DNA from: Phormidesmis priestleyi
GTDB lineage: Bacteria; Cyanobacteriota; Cyanobacteriia; Phormidesmidales; Phormidesmidaceae
Length of the DNA stretch: 6,043 bases
NCBI GenBank assembly: GCA_003242115.1
Contig: QBMP01000270.1
Span: 1-6,043, forward strand
Direction of reading: 5' to 3'
The translations under genes were made by a program, and so were the position numbers. Below the pieces are notes generated by a model that saw only the letters and a program-made list of their open reading frames with translations, was not told the origin of the DNA and did no database searches. Positions 4,495 to 6,043 of this stretch are shown here, piece after piece. The stretch's first letter is position 1. Each line of letters opens with the position of its first letter.

Positions 4495-6043
4495 TTAAGC
4501 TGTGGCGGGACGCTTTCTACGTCTCGACCGTGGCAAGCTCAAAATGTGATAAGCAAGCAGTTTCACGCGATCATTTACGAGAAACCACACCAGCGCATAG
4601 ACCCAAACAAACATTGCCCAACCCCAGCCGAGAGGTGTCATAAATACCCCATACACAGCGATCAGCGTGGCTAGAATTTGGGTGCCGAGAACGGCGATCC
4701 ATAGAATTTTGGCAGGGCGAATCGACCAGAAGGGGCCTTGTGTGCGGGTCAGGAAGATAGTGAGATGTCCGGCTACAGACAGTTTTAAATACATTAGAGT
4801 CTGGATGCGATCGCGATCAAGTTGAAAAACACGTTCGCCTAAATAAAACAAGCCGAACGCCGAGATCACGCCCATTACGCCCAGCACGGTAGAGATGCCT
4901 AGCACCGTGCGCATATCCCATGCCTCAGGTTGATCCCGGTAATGAACCCGGTCATAGGCGATGGAGAGAATTGCCCCATCGTTGAGCAACGCCAGCATCA
5001 CAATCATGACGGCGGTGACCGGGTAAAAGTTAAACACCAGGATCGATAGCGTCATGAACAACAGCACGCGCAACGTCTCGGTGATGCGGTAAATCGCGTA
5101 GCTGTTCATCCGCTGAAAAATGCGGCGGCTCTCTTTGATCGCATCAATAATCACCGACAGTCCCGGCGTTAGCAACACAATATCTGCCGCCGCCCGTGCC
5201 GCATCGGTCGCATCTGAAACAGCAATGCCGCAGTCCGCTTTCTTTAGCGCCGGAGCGTCATTCACGCCGTCGCCGGTCATGCCGATGATGTGGCCGCGTT
5301 TTTGCAGCACATCAACAATGTGGAACTTGTGTTCGGGGAACACCTGGGCAAACCCGTCGGCTTGCTCAATGGACTTTGCTGTCTTTTCTGTTTCCTGCTG
5401 TTTAACATCCCCTAAGCTGCTGGCATCGAGAATGTTTGCACCCAGTCCCAGTTTTTTTGCGGTTTCCTGCGCGATCGCGAGAGCATCGCCCGTCACCATC
5501 TTAATCGTTACGCCCATCTTGCCTGCGGTGGAGATCGTACTCTTAGCATCATCCCGAGGCGGATCGAACAGAGGCAGCACTCCTACAAACTTCCATTGCC
5601 CATCCCCCTCAGCCCGCGCGACTCCCAACGAACGAAAGCCACGCGCCGCAAATCCGTTAACGGCCTCTTCGACGGCAGACTTTTCAGCATTATCGGTCTG
5701 AGTATTGCCGGTCTGGGTATTGCCGGTCTGGGTATTGCCGGTCTGGGTATTGTCGGTCTGGGTATTGTCGGTCTGGGTATTGTCGGTCTGGGTATTGCCG
5801 GTCTGGGTATTGTCGGTCTGGGTATTGTCGGTCAGTGCCAGAATCACCTGCGGCGCACCCTTAGTCACTTTGAAAGCCTTGCCGTTAGGGCCATTGATAG
5901 TAGCTTCGGTGCGTTTATGCACCGGATCGAAGGGAATAAAGTGAACAACCTTGTAAGCCTTTAACGCATCCTGATCTTTCAGCCCGTCCAGCACAGCCAG
6001 ATCGATCGTGTTATTGTTTTCCGCCCGCGAGGCCAGCGCACCA
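4495..6043 (-). CDS. P-type H+-transporting ATPase (P3A type), C-terminal 515 residues, 5' end off the window
   Basis: The frame is open to the right edge, so the true start, membrane helices M1-M4 and the DKTGT phosphorylation site lie outside. The visible part begins in the nucleotide-binding domain with ALASRAEN, PFDPVHKRTEATI and the ATP-site motif KGAPQ (visible residues 61-65). The P-domain follows with DPPRDDAK, MVTGD (182-186) and MTGDGVNDAP (255-264). About six hydrophobic segments (M5-M10) then fill residues about 315-495, before a short basic tail. Arg325 in M5 (ITETLR) and Asp355 in M6 (LLNDG) match the Arg655 and Asp684 positions of plant plasma-membrane H+-ATPases; this and the overall match indicate proton export rather than Ca2+ or K+ transport. 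The long C-terminal autoinhibitory domain of plant pumps is absent. A repetitive (D/G)NTQT insert occupies residues about 72-118. Followed by ackA after 53 nt, probably in one transcript. Mg2+ or another cation is a less likely substrate. Confidence 0.93.
   Translation of the reverse strand, partial: GALASRAENNNTIDLAVLDGLKDQDALKAYKVVHFIPFDPVHKRTEATINGPNGKAFKVTKGAPQVILALTDNTQTDNTQTGNTQTDNTQTDNTQTDNTQTGNTQTGNTQTGNTQTDNAEKSAVEEAVNGFAARGFRSLGVARAEGDGQWKFVGVLPLFDPPRDDAKSTISTAGKMGVTIKMVTGDALAIAQETAKKLGLGANILDASSLGDVKQQETEKTAKSIEQADGFAQVFPEHKFHIVDVLQKRGHIIGMTGDGVNDAPALKKADCGIAVSDATDAARAAADIVLLTPGLSVIIDAIKESRRIFQRMNSYAIYRITETLRVLLFMTLSILVFNFYPVTAVMIVMLALLNDGAILSIAYDRVHYRDQPEAWDMRTVLGISTVLGVMGVISAFGLFYLGERVFQLDRDRIQTLMYLKLSVAGHLTIFLTRTQGPFWSIRPAKILWIAVLGTQILATLIAVYGVFMTPLGWGWAMFVWVYALVWFLVNDRVKLLAYHILSLPRSRRRKRPATA
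5693..5833 (-). repeat. In-frame 15-bp tandem repeat (coding minisatellite) encoding (D/G)NTQT
   Basis: Nine complete 15-bp units (5693-5827) and a 6-base partial unit follow one another without a gap. On the plus strand each unit reads (T/C)CGGTCTGGGTATTG. Eight of the nine differ only at the first base; the unit at 5693 also has one extra, synonymous change. The T/C change switches the coded residue between Asp (GAC) and Gly (GGC). In protein order the variable residues run D D G D D D G G G D. Fifteen bases are five codons, so gain or loss of units changes protein length without breaking the frame. The near identity indicates recent expansion or ongoing homogenisation. It lies in the ATPase nucleotide-binding domain, just after the KGAPQVILAL segment. 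Confidence 0.97.

Larger units (their letters stand above)
971..5478. repeat. Seven dispersed HIP1 palindromes (GCGATCGC)
   Basis: Exact GCGATCGC octamers occur at 971-978, 1562-1569, 2033-2040, 3261-3268, 3447-3454, 4807-4814 and 5471-5478, all inside coding regions. An octamer is expected about once per 65 kb in random sequence of even composition, so seven in 6 kb is strong over-representation. This is the HIP1 signature of many cyanobacterial genomes and is the main evidence here for the host lineage. The range given spans the first to the last site. Confidence 0.95.

Noticed and set aside
5120..5701. Long plus-strand open frame of 193 codons opposite the ATPase P-domain
   Set aside because: It is Ser/Ala/Pro-rich with no recognisable domain and lies wholly antisense to conserved ATPase motifs, so it is a shadow of that gene's codon usage.
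5693..5833. CRISPR array
   Set aside because: The units are contiguous 15-mers with no unique spacers, and they stay in frame with a real protein.
5596..5964. Plus-strand open frames over the minisatellite giving repetitive LGIVG- or VWVLP-like proteins
   Set aside because: They are the antisense reading of the 15-bp repeat. The minus-strand frame carries unmistakable P-type ATPase motifs on both sides, and a stop-free antisense repeat is expected when the unit length is a multiple of three.

Overview
The window looks like cyanobacterial chromosome. The cyanobacterial HIP1 palindrome GCGATCGC occurs seven times in 6 kb, and the acetate kinase, pentapeptide-repeat and P-type ATPase proteins have a cyanobacterial look. 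I cannot name the genus from this sequence alone. Every gene I can support lies on the minus strand, so transcription runs from high to low coordinates.

Layout in order of transcription: (1) the C-terminal 515 residues of a P3A-type plasma-membrane H+-ATPase (right edge to 4495), carrying an unusual 15-bp coding minisatellite at about 5693-5833; (2) acetate kinase ackA (4441-3209); (3) a small pentapeptide-repeat protein, best started at 3176 rather than 3212; (4) a pyridoxamine-phosphate-oxidase-like flavin-binding split-barrel protein (2764-2306); (5) a pyruvate decarboxylase-type ThDP enzyme (2301-538). Next come 360 bases without a convincing gene, then the first 59 codons of a small integral membrane protein that runs off the left edge.

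Genes 1-5 are packed like one operon. The gaps are 53 nt, 32 nt (or a 4-nt GTGA overlap), a 14-nt overlap and 4 nt, with no terminator-like structure between them. The content suggests a dark or anoxic fermentation and pH-homeostasis module. AckA makes ATP and acetate from acetyl phosphate. The decarboxylase turns pyruvate (or a related 2-oxo acid) into an aldehyde and CO2. The proton pump could export acid equivalents at the cost of ATP. The roles of the two small proteins in the middle are unknown. No alcohol dehydrogenase, phosphotransacetylase or phosphoketolase is visible; any partner genes would lie beyond the right edge.

The points most worth a second look are the near-perfect (D/G)NTQT array in the ATPase nucleotide-binding domain, the replacement of two substrate-pocket tryptophans in the decarboxylase, and the operon combination itself. 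I see no RNA gene, CRISPR array, insertion sequence or phage feature.
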